In this document: piece after piece, positions 42,425-51,846 of the stretch | How the letters are laid out: every line of letters begins with the position of its first letter | Position numbering within the stretch: position 1 is the first letter of the stretch | IMG/VR virus record: IMGVR_UViG_3300026488_000027 | Coordinates: 1-64,000 of that record | Reading direction: 5' to 3' (one strand) | Length of the DNA stretch: 64,000 bases | From: a virus | The notes under the pieces: model-generated | The model's input: only the letters and a program-made list of their open reading frames with translations | The model's database searches: none | What the model was told of the DNA's origin: nothing | Position numbers and translations under genes: made by a program

Positions 42425-43762
42425 TTAAGGTTTAATGTTATAGATGAGACCAACTATGTTCTGTCCTTTCCAAGGAGTATTGAATGCGAGTCTGGTAGTG
42501 GCTACTACAACAGTCTGGTCGGTATCTATTTCCTTTCTGGAAGCTATCTTTACATCTCTTCTCTTACCAATCACAAATCCAGGTCTATAAACTATTGCAG
42601 CAACAGTTGTATCAGTTGTGGTTCCATCATAAACACCAGAAGCATTGAGATCTTCTCTAACAAATGCAGAGGGAACAATAGGTATTCCAAAGATCTTACC
42701 AAGTTCACCATTAAATACAGTGGCCTGAGCACCATATTTATCTCTGGTTATAACAAGAGGATTGCCAGCGCTGTCTTTGAGGTTGATAAGATCCTTGAGA
42801 TAGACAGTTACTGAACAAACAAGAGCAAGCTCATTAGGATTCAGACCATACTTGCCCATAAGTGCTCTTGCATTGAGAATGTGATCACCATTAAGAGGAG
42901 ATCCTGTTGCATCTACCTTAGCAGATCCAAGAGAAGCAACTTTTCTATAACCATCAAAAGCTTTTCTGGGATCGTTGGCAGCAGTCACATCAGAATCCAT
43001 ATGGGTGGCAGCAGTGTCACCATTTATTATGGCAGTTTCAACAGCTTTGGCTATAGCAGTAACAAGTCTCTTTCTGGCAACATCAGCTATAGGTATGATG
43101 CTGTCCTCATTCAGTTCCTCAGAAATCCTTATCTTAGCAGCTATCTTCTTAGCATCAAGTTCAAGATTGCTGGTCATGTTGGAAGAGCTTACATCGGCAT
43201 CTATTTCGGTTCTGGTATTGGCAGTATTTTCAGCAACAAGATAACCCATTTCATCATGATAGACTATAGGATACCTATAGGGGTTGGTAGGCATATTGAT
43301 CTGTTCATGCAGATCGGCAACAGCAAGCTGAACCATAACTTCTTCAAAGAAGGTTCTGGAAAGTCCAGTAGGAACAAAATCACCACCAGTTCCAGCACCA
43401 GTAGTAAATGCCTTAAATTCCTTTTCAAATTCATTCATAAAGAGTTCATCAATCTTTTCTTCGGGAACAAATACTCTGAATGCCTGCTTAGCTATATACC
43501 AAGCATCATTGAACTGATGAATCTTCTTTACAGTTTCATCATGAGCAGGCTGGCTGAGCAATTCCTTTATTTCGTAGTTTCCAGCTTCAGCTCCACCTAT
43601 AAGAGCACCCTTTCTGACAGAAGCAACCTTGTCTTCAATTTCCTTAGCAAGTTTTTCTACAAGTTCCTTGGTTTCGGAAAGCTCCCTATCCTTGTTCTTC
43701 AAGAGATCAGTAGCTTCCTTGATAAGTTTGGTAAGTTCCTCAAATTTCTCCTTTGTAGCCAT
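42425..43762 (-). CDS. Major capsid protein, HK97 fold
   Basis: 445 aa. The N-terminal 100 residues are a charged coiled coil (LTKLIKEATDLLKNKDRELS), the delta/scaffold domain removed by the protease. The mature part reads TTGAGTGGDFVPTGLSRTF (E-loop region), KIAAKIRISEELNEDS, and a C-terminal strand pattern DQTVVVATTRLAFNTPW typical of HK97-type capsids. Cleavage may occur around the residues before TGAGTGG (inference). Strong AGGAGG. Follows the protease gene. Confidence 0.9.
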   Translation of the reverse strand: MATKEKFEELTKLIKEATDLLKNKDRELSETKELVEKLAKEIEDKVASVRKGALIGGAEAGNYEIKELLSQPAHDETVKKIHQFNDAWYIAKQAFRVFVPEEKIDELFMNEFEKEFKAFTTGAGTGGDFVPTGLSRTFFEEVMVQLAVADLHEQINMPTNPYRYPIVYHDEMGYLVAENTANTRTEIDADVSSSNMTSNLELDAKKIAAKIRISEELNEDSIIPIADVARKRLVTAIAKAVETAIINGDTAATHMDSDVTAANDPRKAFDGYRKVASLGSAKVDATGSPLNGDHILNARALMGKYGLNPNELALVCSVTVYLKDLINLKDSAGNPLVITRDKYGAQATVFNGELGKIFGIPIVPSAFVREDLNASGVYDGTTTDTTVAAIVYRPGFVIGKRRDVKIASRKEIDTDQTVVVATTRLAFNTPWKGQNIVGLIYNIKP

Positions 43763-43784
43763 AACTATACCTCCTTCTAAAAAG

Positions 43785-45017
43785 TTATTTGTCTTCTTTC
43801 AAAGACTTAATTATGGATTTCAATTCAACTATGGTTTCTTCCAAGATTTTCTCTTCTTCAACCTCTTCTTCCTTTATAGTCTTAGTCTCAATGGCTTCAG
43901 CAATCTTCTGATCAATTATTTCGTTAAGTTTGCTTTCCACTTCAGATATGAATTTCTTTCCAAGTTCATCAAATTTGTCATTGATAATGTCTTCGCACAA
44001 AGCAGAAATTTCCTCAGCATTCAAAACGCTCATTTTCTGCTCCATGTCTTCCTCCTCAGCCTGTTTCTGTCTATATATGTTATTGTCTTCATTAACATTA
44101 TCACTTGTAATAGACTTTTCACGCTTCCAGGGAGGAACATCATTCCACTTCTTGTAATATGATTCAACCACTTTTTTAACCTTTTCCTTATCAGCTTCAG
44201 GAATATTTACTCCACCTCTTGCACCCTGCAGAACAGCAGCTATTGTCATGATTGCTCTCTTACATGCATGAGGCTTACCATCAACTATATAAACAAAAGG
44301 AAGCTTATAAGCTGTAAGTTCCTCTTTTCTGTCTTTATCATACCACATGAAACATTTCTTATACTTATCAAAATTGATCTTATCTGGATCACCAGAACCA
44401 TCAGATGAAGCCCATTTTCTGCACTGTTCAATAGCAACTCTTTTATCCCAAGGTTTATCTATTATTGGAAGATTCTTAAATGGCTCAACAGCTTTTTCTT
44501 CCTTATTGTGTCCATATTTAACATTCAAAATTTTTCCATCAGTTGAAACTTCAAAAATGGCTTCATGGTTTGCGGGAACGGTAACAACAGAAATTTCATG
44601 CAGATCAAGTTCTTTTATTACTCTTATACCATCCTTAGTCCATTCTTCACCACCTTCAGGAATGGAAAATCCAATGGAGAAGGTTTTAACTATTCCCTGT
44701 TCTATCATTTTCCATACAGTGTCAGCAGGTTCAAATCCCTGACCTATCTTGGCTCTTATCCACAAACCTTTGTCAGTTATCTTATAGCCAATAACAGTTC
44801 CTATTGGTTGGTTCAAATCATGATTGAACAACAAAGTAGCTATTTTCATAAAAGTATTCATTGTTTTTTCAAAAGCTTTAGGTTCTACAATGTCTTTCAC
44901 TCGGTCAACAACATTAGTAGAAGCAAATCCTTCAATAATTCTTTCCTTCTTGTCAACAGTTTTTATCTCCCAAGAATCATTAGACATTATAAAACCTTTT
45001 ACATATCTCACTCCCAT
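43785..45017 (-). CDS. Prohead protease with C-terminal XkdF-like extension
   Basis: Residues 15-150 match the HK97 prohead protease family: IIEGFASTNVVDRVKDIVEP, LLFNHDLNQPIG with catalytic His66, KTFSIGFSIP with Ser114, and LHEISVVTVPANHEAI. It cuts the capsid delta domain during maturation. After residue 190 an extension follows with FMWYDKD, GKPHACKRAIMTIAAVLQGA and a coiled coil, of the XkdF-like kind, possibly a scaffold. 410 aa. GGAGG precedes the start. Confidence 0.87.
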   Translation of the reverse strand: MGVRYVKGFIMSNDSWEIKTVDKKERIIEGFASTNVVDRVKDIVEPKAFEKTMNTFMKIATLLFNHDLNQPIGTVIGYKITDKGLWIRAKIGQGFEPADTVWKMIEQGIVKTFSIGFSIPEGGEEWTKDGIRVIKELDLHEISVVTVPANHEAIFEVSTDGKILNVKYGHNKEEKAVEPFKNLPIIDKPWDKRVAIEQCRKWASSDGSGDPDKINFDKYKKCFMWYDKDRKEELTAYKLPFVYIVDGKPHACKRAIMTIAAVLQGARGGVNIPEADKEKVKKVVESYYKKWNDVPPWKREKSITSDNVNEDNNIYRQKQAEEEDMEQKMSVLNAEEISALCEDIINDKFDELGKKFISEVESKLNEIIDQKIAEAIETKTIKEEEVEEEKILEETIVELKSIIKSLKEDK

Positions 45018-45053
45018 GACTATCCTCCTTTTGTCTTCAAAAGTTATATGTTT

Positions 45054-45902
45054 CTAACAACTTGAAAGTCCTAATTCTTCTTCGGTGGATAAATATGGTT
45101 TGACATAATCAGCATACTTTCCAAAATCTACTCTTCCCTCATAGTTGATTATTTTTACTTCACCAAATTTTTCTAAGGCATGATTGAATCTTGTTATTGT
45201 TTGTTCATTCCATACATATCCAAATTCAGGTGGCATATTTTTGTAATCAATTATTAATTTCACTTTCTTTAGATCTTTGTGAGCTGCATCAAGAATTTTG
45301 AAACAATATCTTATCCAGTATGATTTCTTGGAAACGATAAATGGGAAAATGTAGAACCGAATGTATTCCCCATTTTCTACAACACATTTATGATTACAGC
45401 AGTATTTTTCATGTTTTTCGTAATAGATGCAATGTTCTTCTCCACATGCCTTACACATTATATTTTCACAATTCAAATGTATCCCAGATAAAATCAACTT
45501 GGCACTTTTCATAAATGTTCCTGTATTATCATAGAATTTTTCAAAGTCATAATTGATAAATTCCTTTATTAGAGGTCTAAGCATAACATAAGCAAGCATT
45601 TTGGCTCTAACATCCACATCTTGAATTCTTGGTATTAGTTTGTAAATACATTTGGTTGAAACATTCCGTTCAAAATACTTATTAACAAGTATGTATTCAC
45701 CTATTGAAATCACAAACTTATACAGTTTCTTATAGCAAGGACAAATCTTTCTGTCCTCTTCTATATCTATCTTGTTTTTGTAAAATTCCAGTTCGAAAAT
45801 GGCTGTAATTAACTTTTCAAATCTTTTAGCCTCTTTTAAATCAATTTTCAGATCAAATTCAAGTATCTTTTGTAGTATGTTTTCTTCATTTAGACATACC
45901 AT
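45054..45902 (-). CDS. Hypothetical Cys-rich protein in head module, 282 aa
   Basis: No family recognised. A central cluster, CENIMCKACGEEHC then KYCCNHKC (about residues 144-171), could bind zinc or iron-sulfur. Flanking regions are helical with a late strand/helix part (LKKVKLIIDYKNMPPEFGYV). Its start overlaps the end of the coiled-coil gene by one codon boundary and GGAG precedes it. It lies between portal and protease, where an extra gene of this type is unusual. Confidence 0.6.
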   Translation of the reverse strand: MVCLNEENILQKILEFDLKIDLKEAKRFEKLITAIFELEFYKNKIDIEEDRKICPCYKKLYKFVISIGEYILVNKYFERNVSTKCIYKLIPRIQDVDVRAKMLAYVMLRPLIKEFINYDFEKFYDNTGTFMKSAKLILSGIHLNCENIMCKACGEEHCIYYEKHEKYCCNHKCVVENGEYIRFYIFPFIVSKKSYWIRYCFKILDAAHKDLKKVKLIIDYKNMPPEFGYVWNEQTITRFNHALEKFGEVKIINYEGRVDFGKYADYVKPYLSTEEELGLSSC

Positions 45903-46331
45903 CTAAATATCTCCATCCTTATTCAGCTTTGCGAAAATGAACAACACCTTATCAATCGTTGAAGAGAGCATTTCAACCTTGTGTAGAATTTCCTCAAATT
46001 TGAGTTTCATATCAGAAGTTGCATCGTCACTTGATTTTGAAAATTTATCAATTGAAGCTAAGATCGTTCTCATTGTTTCAACTACGCTTTGCAGATCTTT
46101 GTTAATTATTTTCAGTGATGATACAATATCATCAACCTTATCATCAAAAACATCTTGGCGAGTTCTAAAGTTGTCAAAATCATGTTTTAATCTATAATAG
46201 CACCTATCCTTTTCCCTTCTTTGTGTATCTCTCCACACAATAAAGAAAACACCAAGGGCAGTTATCAAAGTAAGAGTTTCAGTTAAACCATGTGTAGATG
46301 CAAAATCAAGAAATTTTATTAGTGCGTCCAT
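45903..46331 (-). CDS. Membrane-anchored coiled-coil protein, 142 aa
   Basis: One hydrophobic segment (TETLTLITALGVFFIVW, residues 17-33) followed by a long charged helix with heptad pattern (DDKVDDIVSSLKIINKDL, KFEEILHKVEMLSSTIDKV). No family recognised. Its place inside the head module suggests a virion or assembly role, but a holin-like or spanin-like role cannot be ruled out. Confidence 0.6.
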   Translation of the reverse strand: MDALIKFLDFASTHGLTETLTLITALGVFFIVWRDTQRREKDRCYYRLKHDFDNFRTRQDVFDDKVDDIVSSLKIINKDLQSVVETMRTILASIDKFSKSSDDATSDMKLKFEEILHKVEMLSSTIDKVLFIFAKLNKDGDI

Positions 46332-46337
46332 TACTTA

Positions 46338-48419
46338 TCACCTCTGATGAAAAGTTAACCAGCAACGGCAATTAATTGAAAGATTTGCAGGCAAACTCTT
46401 GTCTCCTGGATGATCTGCTTTATAACCACCAACATCAAATTTTTCATCTATGGGAATTTTCTTTCCATCAAGAGCAGCATGTTCAGGACGAGTTTTTTCA
46501 TCAAGAACACAATTCCACTTCTTCATTTTGTAACCAGCTTCTTTATGTATTTCAAGATTAATTCTATTCAGCAGATAAGTTGTTTCTGTTCTTGCTATCA
46601 ATCGTATTCTTTGTCCAACAACATCATTAACAAGCTTGTTATAAACATGATCAATTGCGTGTTCTAAAGATTGCTCACTTTGAATAGCTTTTGTTATATG
46701 ATTTATAAGTTGTTTTCTTGTAGTTTCATCAATAATATCAGTAATTTGATAAGCCCAGTCCGTTATAATCTTTCTTATATTCTTAGGAAGTTCTCCTGTT
46801 AAAACAGAAAGATCAGGATTGATTTGTCTTTTTATGTCAAAGTAGAGTCTTTCTGCAATTGACATGAATTTTTCCACAATTTCTTCAGCAGTTAGAGTTC
46901 TTGCATATCTAAGTGCTGCATTAATTTCCTTTTCAAGTTTCGACTCTGAAACTATTATCATAGCTGAAATGGAAGAGAGCAATTTTTCTTTAAATCTATC
47001 CTTTTGCTGGCTATAATATTTTGGCAATTCATTAATGAAATAGTTTTCTACCACAGAATGAATTAATAGCCAGTCTGCTTCAGATTGATAAACGGTTTTT
47101 GTTTCAAAGAATTTTGCTGAATTGTCTGCTGCCTCACTGTCTGGTTTAAGTGTTTGATCTGGATTTCCTTCTTCGTTTTCAGGTTTTCTACCAGGTTCAA
47201 CAGGGGTCATATTAAGAGGCAGCAAGAATTCATCACCACCTTCAACAGGTGGAAGATCAAAGAAGTGAACTCTAACTTCATTTCTGGTCATTACACCTCT
47301 ATCCATAAGGATACCAGCAACTCTTGCTCTGACCAGCTTATTTTCCTTCAGCGCTTCAACACCACTGTAATCAAGAACGAATTTTAAGTTTTCATTTTTA
47401 ACTATCTTATGCAGATTGAAATTGATTGTATCTTCAAGGTCTTTTGCAAGGGGAATAATTGTATCTTCCCAGAAAGATCGTCTTGCTTGTTCCATTCCAG
47501 AATAGTTTGCCTGTCTTAAACCAAGAACTTCAGGAGGAACTTTGAATACTGCTAAGATAGCATATAGTGCTTTCTCATGTGCCTCAATAGCCTGCATATC
47601 TTTAGGAACAACATTGATTGGTCTGAATTTCAATCCTTTTTCAAGAATTGGTATTTTGAATGCATTTGAACTACTTGCGTAAAATTGCGCCCATCTGTTT
47701 TCAAGATAGGTTTTCATTTCTTTTGTCAGAATATTATCAGTTTCAAGAACTCCTCTAAGATGAGTTCCATATTTGAAATATTTATTCAAGATATCTAAAC
47801 TTTCTTGTAGTGTTTCAACTGGCAAGTCAAGAGAAGCCATAGGAGATAATCCATACAAATCGTCAAATGGATTTTGATATTTGAAGTGTATTATTTCATC
47901 TTGTTCATAAATTATTTCTTTACCATTAGGAAGTCTGTAGACATACTTGAAGGAATTTGGCCCATCTTGTTTAATAAACATTCTGTGTGGTTGAAGTAAA
48001 TATATTGATAAAACTTTGCCAGTTTTTGTTTTGTTCAATTCCCAATAAGCATTTCCAGTCAATTCTAAACTTTCAACTGTGCCTTCAAGCAATATTCTAA
48101 AACTGTAATATGGATTAGGCTTCCTTATCAGTTTATAAAGTTCATTATTATAATCAACAAAGCTTTCTCCATCAGATGTTATCCGCAATGTTTTTGGCTC
48201 AAGTGTTTTTATTGCCGTGGCCTTCTTGTTAATACAAGCATAAATGTAGGGAGTTGCAATGAAACTTTCTACAAATGAACCAAAATCATAAGGTTTTACT
48301 TTCTTTCGCTTTCTTCCAGCAACATAAGGATAGAATTCCTGAGAATAAAATCTATCTAATTCTTCAACCGATTCATTATTTGGTTTCTTCGCTTTTCTTC
48401 TAAAAAGTTTCCATATCAT
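46338..48419 (-). CDS. Portal protein fused to MuF-like minor head domain
   Basis: Residues about 40-420 match HK97-type portals: PYIYACINKKATAIKTLEP, NAYWELNKTKTGKVLSIYLL, FKYQNPFDDLYGLSPM and KVPPEVLGLRQANYSG. A helical region follows, and the last 90 residues are a MuF/SPP1 gp7 domain: RLIARTETTYLLNRINLEIH, WNCVLDEKTRPEHAALDGK and LSINCRCWLTF. Portal and MuF are normally separate genes, so this is a fusion. 693 aa. The portal forms the packaging and exit ring. Confidence 0.87.
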   Translation of the reverse strand: MIWKLFRRKAKKPNNESVEELDRFYSQEFYPYVAGRKRKKVKPYDFGSFVESFIATPYIYACINKKATAIKTLEPKTLRITSDGESFVDYNNELYKLIRKPNPYYSFRILLEGTVESLELTGNAYWELNKTKTGKVLSIYLLQPHRMFIKQDGPNSFKYVYRLPNGKEIIYEQDEIIHFKYQNPFDDLYGLSPMASLDLPVETLQESLDILNKYFKYGTHLRGVLETDNILTKEMKTYLENRWAQFYASSSNAFKIPILEKGLKFRPINVVPKDMQAIEAHEKALYAILAVFKVPPEVLGLRQANYSGMEQARRSFWEDTIIPLAKDLEDTINFNLHKIVKNENLKFVLDYSGVEALKENKLVRARVAGILMDRGVMTRNEVRVHFFDLPPVEGGDEFLLPLNMTPVEPGRKPENEEGNPDQTLKPDSEAADNSAKFFETKTVYQSEADWLLIHSVVENYFINELPKYYSQQKDRFKEKLLSSISAMIIVSESKLEKEINAALRYARTLTAEEIVEKFMSIAERLYFDIKRQINPDLSVLTGELPKNIRKIITDWAYQITDIIDETTRKQLINHITKAIQSEQSLEHAIDHVYNKLVNDVVGQRIRLIARTETTYLLNRINLEIHKEAGYKMKKWNCVLDEKTRPEHAALDGKKIPIDEKFDVGGYKADHPGDKSLPANLSINCRCWLTFHQR

Positions 48420-48439
48420 ATACTTTCTCCTTTATGTTT

Positions 48440-51091
48440 TCACAAATATATGCTAAAAGTTTCATCTTGATCAATAAATTCCTCTTCATCAAGTTTTATA
48501 TCAATAAAGCTAATATTGACAGTATCAGAACCTACTATTTCTCTTGCAGCTTCTCTTGCAAAGAAAGATGCCATTACCGTATCAGAAAACTTAGAATGTG
48601 GAAAGGTTTTCAATTCTTCCAACCAGACACAAAGAGAACAATCACAACCATCTGGATGTTCATCCTTCATAGGGATTCTCCACAATCCTTTTTCAAATTC
48701 AGCAGCCATTGATGGAAGTCCTTTTTCAGGGTCAAACTTTTGGTTTCCTGTTCTATAACCTTCAATAGGTAAATCAACAGAACCACTTATAGCATTTATC
48801 CAGTCAATTAAGGCTTGCTGGTAAGCATTGTTCTCAATCTTGATTATCTTATGTTTAAACCTTTCATATTCATTCAGTATCATTTTCGCTGTTGTAACAC
48901 TATCCCATCGTCCTATCTTAATAGAAACAGGAATTCTATGTCCTTTTTCATCCATAGCTAAAGTAAAAATAACATTTCTTGCACTTTGTTTAGTTCTGCC
49001 AGCAGCTAAATCTACTCCCATCACATAGATCCAGTTGTCTTTTGTTTCACCAAAGCTTAATGTGAAATCATAACATCGTTCTATTGCATTTCTATTAAAT
49101 ACGAAGTCTCTATCTGAAGCTACTTTACCTTGATATGCTCTTGCAAAGGCTGTTGGGCCAATTTCTTCAAGTTTCTTTTTCAATGCTTCTCTATCCATCC
49201 ATTCAGGCCAGATAGGAGTAAGTTTATCATCAACAATATATTCAACAACTTCATACAAATCAGTTCTTTCTTTGAGCTTCAATGAAAGTTCTCCTTCCTT
49301 GTATGGAGTAAATATGTAGATAAACCAGCCACCTGGTGAATCCAGAACATTCATCCATGTGTTATAAAATGCTTCTTCCACTTTTTTTAAGTTTTCTGGA
49401 TAAACAAGAGCGTTCCTTTGACCAATTATATCATCAAACACAATCAAATCACAATTCGAAAGGGTTAGGAATGGACAGCAGAATGAATGACCATTCTTCA
49501 CTTGTATATCATACACTATTCCATCATACTCTTTTTCTTCTATCTTTCTTATGGGTATATAATAAAACAAATCATCACTCTTCCATCTTGTAGGCTTATA
49601 GTTGTGTTTCTTATCTTTGAATAATAGATCAGTAAGAAATCTTTCTTCTGATTTAAAGGACAATCTTATATTGAAGACTTGCTTACTGTTGATCTTTCTA
49701 CCTTGTATAAACTGTTTTTTTCTCTCAGATCTAACAATGGATGGTAAACAATCAAAATCACTCACAAGCAAAGGTAACATGGTTGCAATATGCTGAGATG
49801 ATGTGGTGATATTAATCTTATTTCTTACTTTACAACCATCTCCTCTTATATATCCTTTCAAGAACTCATATTTATTTTTCTTTGAAGCTGAAATCACCCA
49901 AGTTGGTAATATTTTATTTGGCGCTTTGTGCCCAAAAGTTGTTAGCAACTGCCAAATGAATTTGTCATGAAAAACTACCTGTGTGGTTGTTTGAGTTTGA
50001 TATATTTTAGCTCTAATTCCAAATTTATTTAAGATCGAAACAACATCATTGATATAGTCTTGTTCGTGTTTTCCAAATGACAAAATCACTCTATAACCAT
50101 TCTTTTTACCAACCATCTCTACATCTGTTCCATTTTCTATCCAATTAGCCAAACATCCTTCAGCTAAGTAATATCCAAGAAATCTCCAGAAATCTGTATC
50201 ATAATATAACTTTTCAAATTGTCTTTGTCTTTCCTTATTTGAAAAGACTTTGTGTGTTCCAACAAATCTTGCTTTTGGAAAAGCAAGCATATATTTCTTC
50301 GGATTTTGTGCTATTTTTTCAGCTTCAACCCATTCTACTTTTGGGATGTTGTTTTCAATATATCTAACCAGAATTTTGTGATTTGAAGTTACTTTAACTG
50401 TAGCAAAATTTTGCATTGCTGATTGTATATGATATACCTTACCTTTGTAGTGATGATTCATTGTAGCAATAACTCTTTCAAATTTTCCTGTTATACTGAA
50501 GACAAAATCTCCTTTCTTAATTTCTTCTATTGGTTTTAGTCCTTTACTTGTAATAATTGGTGTTCCTTCAACAACACAGTGTGACCCTGTTGCTGCTGAT
50601 AGCACGCCATAAGCTTCTACTGATGGGTCTGGTGAAATTAATTCTCTTTCAACATAAAGTTGTTGCGAAGACCAACTTTCTGTGTCAGCAGGTTTTAGAT
50701 GTGGATACAATTGTCTAAGTCTTGGATTTCTCTCAAGATGTGTTTTCAAGAACTTAATTCTCTGCCTGGCCATTTGTTCACTTTCACAAACTATCTTAAT
50801 TCGTAAATTAGGATTTTCACCAAGCAATGTGAGGATATATCCGAGAACAATGGTTGTTTTCGAGTGATTTCTGGCAAACTGTATTATAACTCCTTCTTTA
50901 GCTTCTTTTGGATCAAGCTTGCCAAGCTTAACTAACTCCTTTTGCATTCTCACTTTTTCACATGCTTTGATGACAGCCTTATGTGGTTCTCCATAAGGAA
51001 TAAAGTTCGGTATTCCCCATGAAAGGATATATTCTATGGCTGCAAGTTTATTTGAACGGATTTTTTGAAGTAGAAGTTTTTTGTTACTCAC
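48440..51091 (-). CDS. terL: Large terminase subunit with intein
   Basis: ATPase and nuclease that cuts and packages DNA. A variant Walker A is QFARNHSKTT at residues 71-80, Walker B is CDLIVFDDIIG after the intein, the coupling region has FIYIFTPYKEG, and the RNase H-like nuclease begins at YVMGVDLAAG. 883 codons, of which the intein is 375; the spliced protein would be 508 aa, normal for TerL. It overlaps the small-terminase candidate by 4 bp. Confidence 0.92.
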   Translation of the reverse strand: MSNKKLLLQKIRSNKLAAIEYILSWGIPNFIPYGEPHKAVIKACEKVRMQKELVKLGKLDPKEAKEGVIIQFARNHSKTTIVLGYILTLLGENPNLRIKIVCESEQMARQRIKFLKTHLERNPRLRQLYPHLKPADTESWSSQQLYVERELISPDPSVEAYGVLSAATGSHCVVEGTPIITSKGLKPIEEIKKGDFVFSITGKFERVIATMNHHYKGKVYHIQSAMQNFATVKVTSNHKILVRYIENNIPKVEWVEAEKIAQNPKKYMLAFPKARFVGTHKVFSNKERQRQFEKLYYDTDFWRFLGYYLAEGCLANWIENGTDVEMVGKKNGYRVILSFGKHEQDYINDVVSILNKFGIRAKIYQTQTTTQVVFHDKFIWQLLTTFGHKAPNKILPTWVISASKKNKYEFLKGYIRGDGCKVRNKINITTSSQHIATMLPLLVSDFDCLPSIVRSERKKQFIQGRKINSKQVFNIRLSFKSEERFLTDLLFKDKKHNYKPTRWKSDDLFYYIPIRKIEEKEYDGIVYDIQVKNGHSFCCPFLTLSNCDLIVFDDIIGQRNALVYPENLKKVEEAFYNTWMNVLDSPGGWFIYIFTPYKEGELSLKLKERTDLYEVVEYIVDDKLTPIWPEWMDREALKKKLEEIGPTAFARAYQGKVASDRDFVFNRNAIERCYDFTLSFGETKDNWIYVMGVDLAAGRTKQSARNVIFTLAMDEKGHRIPVSIKIGRWDSVTTAKMILNEYERFKHKIIKIENNAYQQALIDWINAISGSVDLPIEGYRTGNQKFDPEKGLPSMAAEFEKGLWRIPMKDEHPDGCDCSLCVWLEELKTFPHSKFSDTVMASFFAREAAREIVGSDTVNISFIDIKLDEEEFIDQDETFSIYL
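49454..50578 (-). other. Intein in terminase large subunit with LAGLIDADG endonuclease
   Basis: Residues 172-546. It starts CVVEGTPIITSKGLKPIEEI and ends LTLSN before the +1 Cys. Block B is VTSNHKILV. Two LAGLIDADG motifs, FLGYYLAEGCL and FLKGYIRGDGCKV, keep their acidic residues, so the homing endonuclease is probably active. The penultimate residue is Ser rather than the usual His, which can slow but does not always stop splicing. The insertion is just before Walker B. Confidence 0.9.
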
Positions 51092-51411
51092 TGTTCAACA
51101 AACTCCGATTCAAGAGTTGCCAATCTCTTTTCCATTTCAACAATATCATCATCAACAGTTTCATCTTCTCTATTATCATGTTTACTAAGTAACTTTTCTG
51201 ATTTCCTTATTTCTGCATTGAGAATCTGAATAGCCTGCACTATATCCTTTACTTTCAATGATTTAGAGTTTTGCAGAAGTTCATTTAACTTCTGCAACAA
51301 TTCTCTTCTTGTTTCAAGTGCATTTATAAGAAATTCCTTTTCACTTTCTTTTATTGCAGCTCTAAAATCTTCATCTATTGACATCAGAAACTTTACATAA
51401 GAATCCCTCAT
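51088..51411 (-). CDS. Putative small terminase subunit, 107 aa
   Basis: Helical and charged, with a predicted coiled coil (FLINALETRRELLQKLNELL) and acidic C terminus, directly before and overlapping terL, the standard place for TerS. No clear helix-turn-helix is visible, so the call is by context. The ATG at 51411 has GGAGG six bases upstream; an earlier in-frame start at 51435 precedes that site. First gene of the leftward late block; no TTGACA promoter is seen ahead of it. Confidence 0.55.
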   Translation of the reverse strand: MRDSYVKFLMSIDEDFRAAIKESEKEFLINALETRRELLQKLNELLQNSKSLKVKDIVQAIQILNAEIRKSEKLLSKHDNREDETVDDDIVEMEKRLATLESEFVEQ

Positions 51412-51488
51412 TGGTTTCCTCCAGCTTGTTTTCATTATTTATATGATGAACTTAATGAAGAAGAGAACATATAAGATAGGGCTAATCT

Positions 51489-51782
51489 ATGTTTAAATTG
51501 TGTTTCAGTTGTAAATTCTTTTCTATTGATGGTTACTATTGTTCTTGTGGCAAAGGTAAATATAAGAATATCGGTTTTCTAACAGTAAATCCTTTATTCT
51601 TCGTAAGAAATGATCCAAGTCTCCTCTCCTGCCACTATCCTTTAAAAACAGCCTATCTAATTAGTTGTCAAATGATAGAAAGTCTTAAGAAAGAGATCAT
51701 CAATAAGAAGAAAGTGGTTTCCTCTAAACAGTTGAAAAAACTTGAAAAACAAATTTCTGGTAAAACTAAAAAACGCTCTTGA
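51489..51782 (+). CDS. Small Cys-rich protein, 97 aa
   Basis: N-terminal Cys cluster CFSC...YCSCGKGKY (residues 5-20) followed by one more Cys pair and a basic tail (KKLEKQISGKTKKRS). Similar to small zinc-binding phage proteins but no family recognised. First rightward gene, divergent from the late block. Shine-Dalgarno weak (TAGGGC). Its last bases contain the -35 of the next promoter. Confidence 0.6.
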   Translation: MFKLCFSCKFFSIDGYYCSCGKGKYKNIGFLTVNPLFFVRNDPSLLSCHYPLKTAYLISCQMIESLKKEIINKKKVVSSKQLKKLEKQISGKTKKRS

Positions 51783-51808
51783 CAAAGCTTCATGTTCTTC
51801 TTATACTA
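51780..51808 (+). promoter_or_regulatory. Strong sigma-70 promoter for the lysis-side block
   Basis: TTGACA (51780-51785), 17-bp spacer, TATACT (51803-51808), about 40 bp before the secreted protein gene at 51847. Confidence 0.85.
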
Positions 51809-51846
51809 CTCTTAGCAGTCAGAAGATTTTGTTGAGGAGGTTAACC

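Noticed and set aside
42881-43780. 299-codon rightward frame opposite the capsid gene
   Set aside because: Long but antisense to a clear major capsid gene; its Ser/Ile/Gly composition is typical of a complement of coding DNA.
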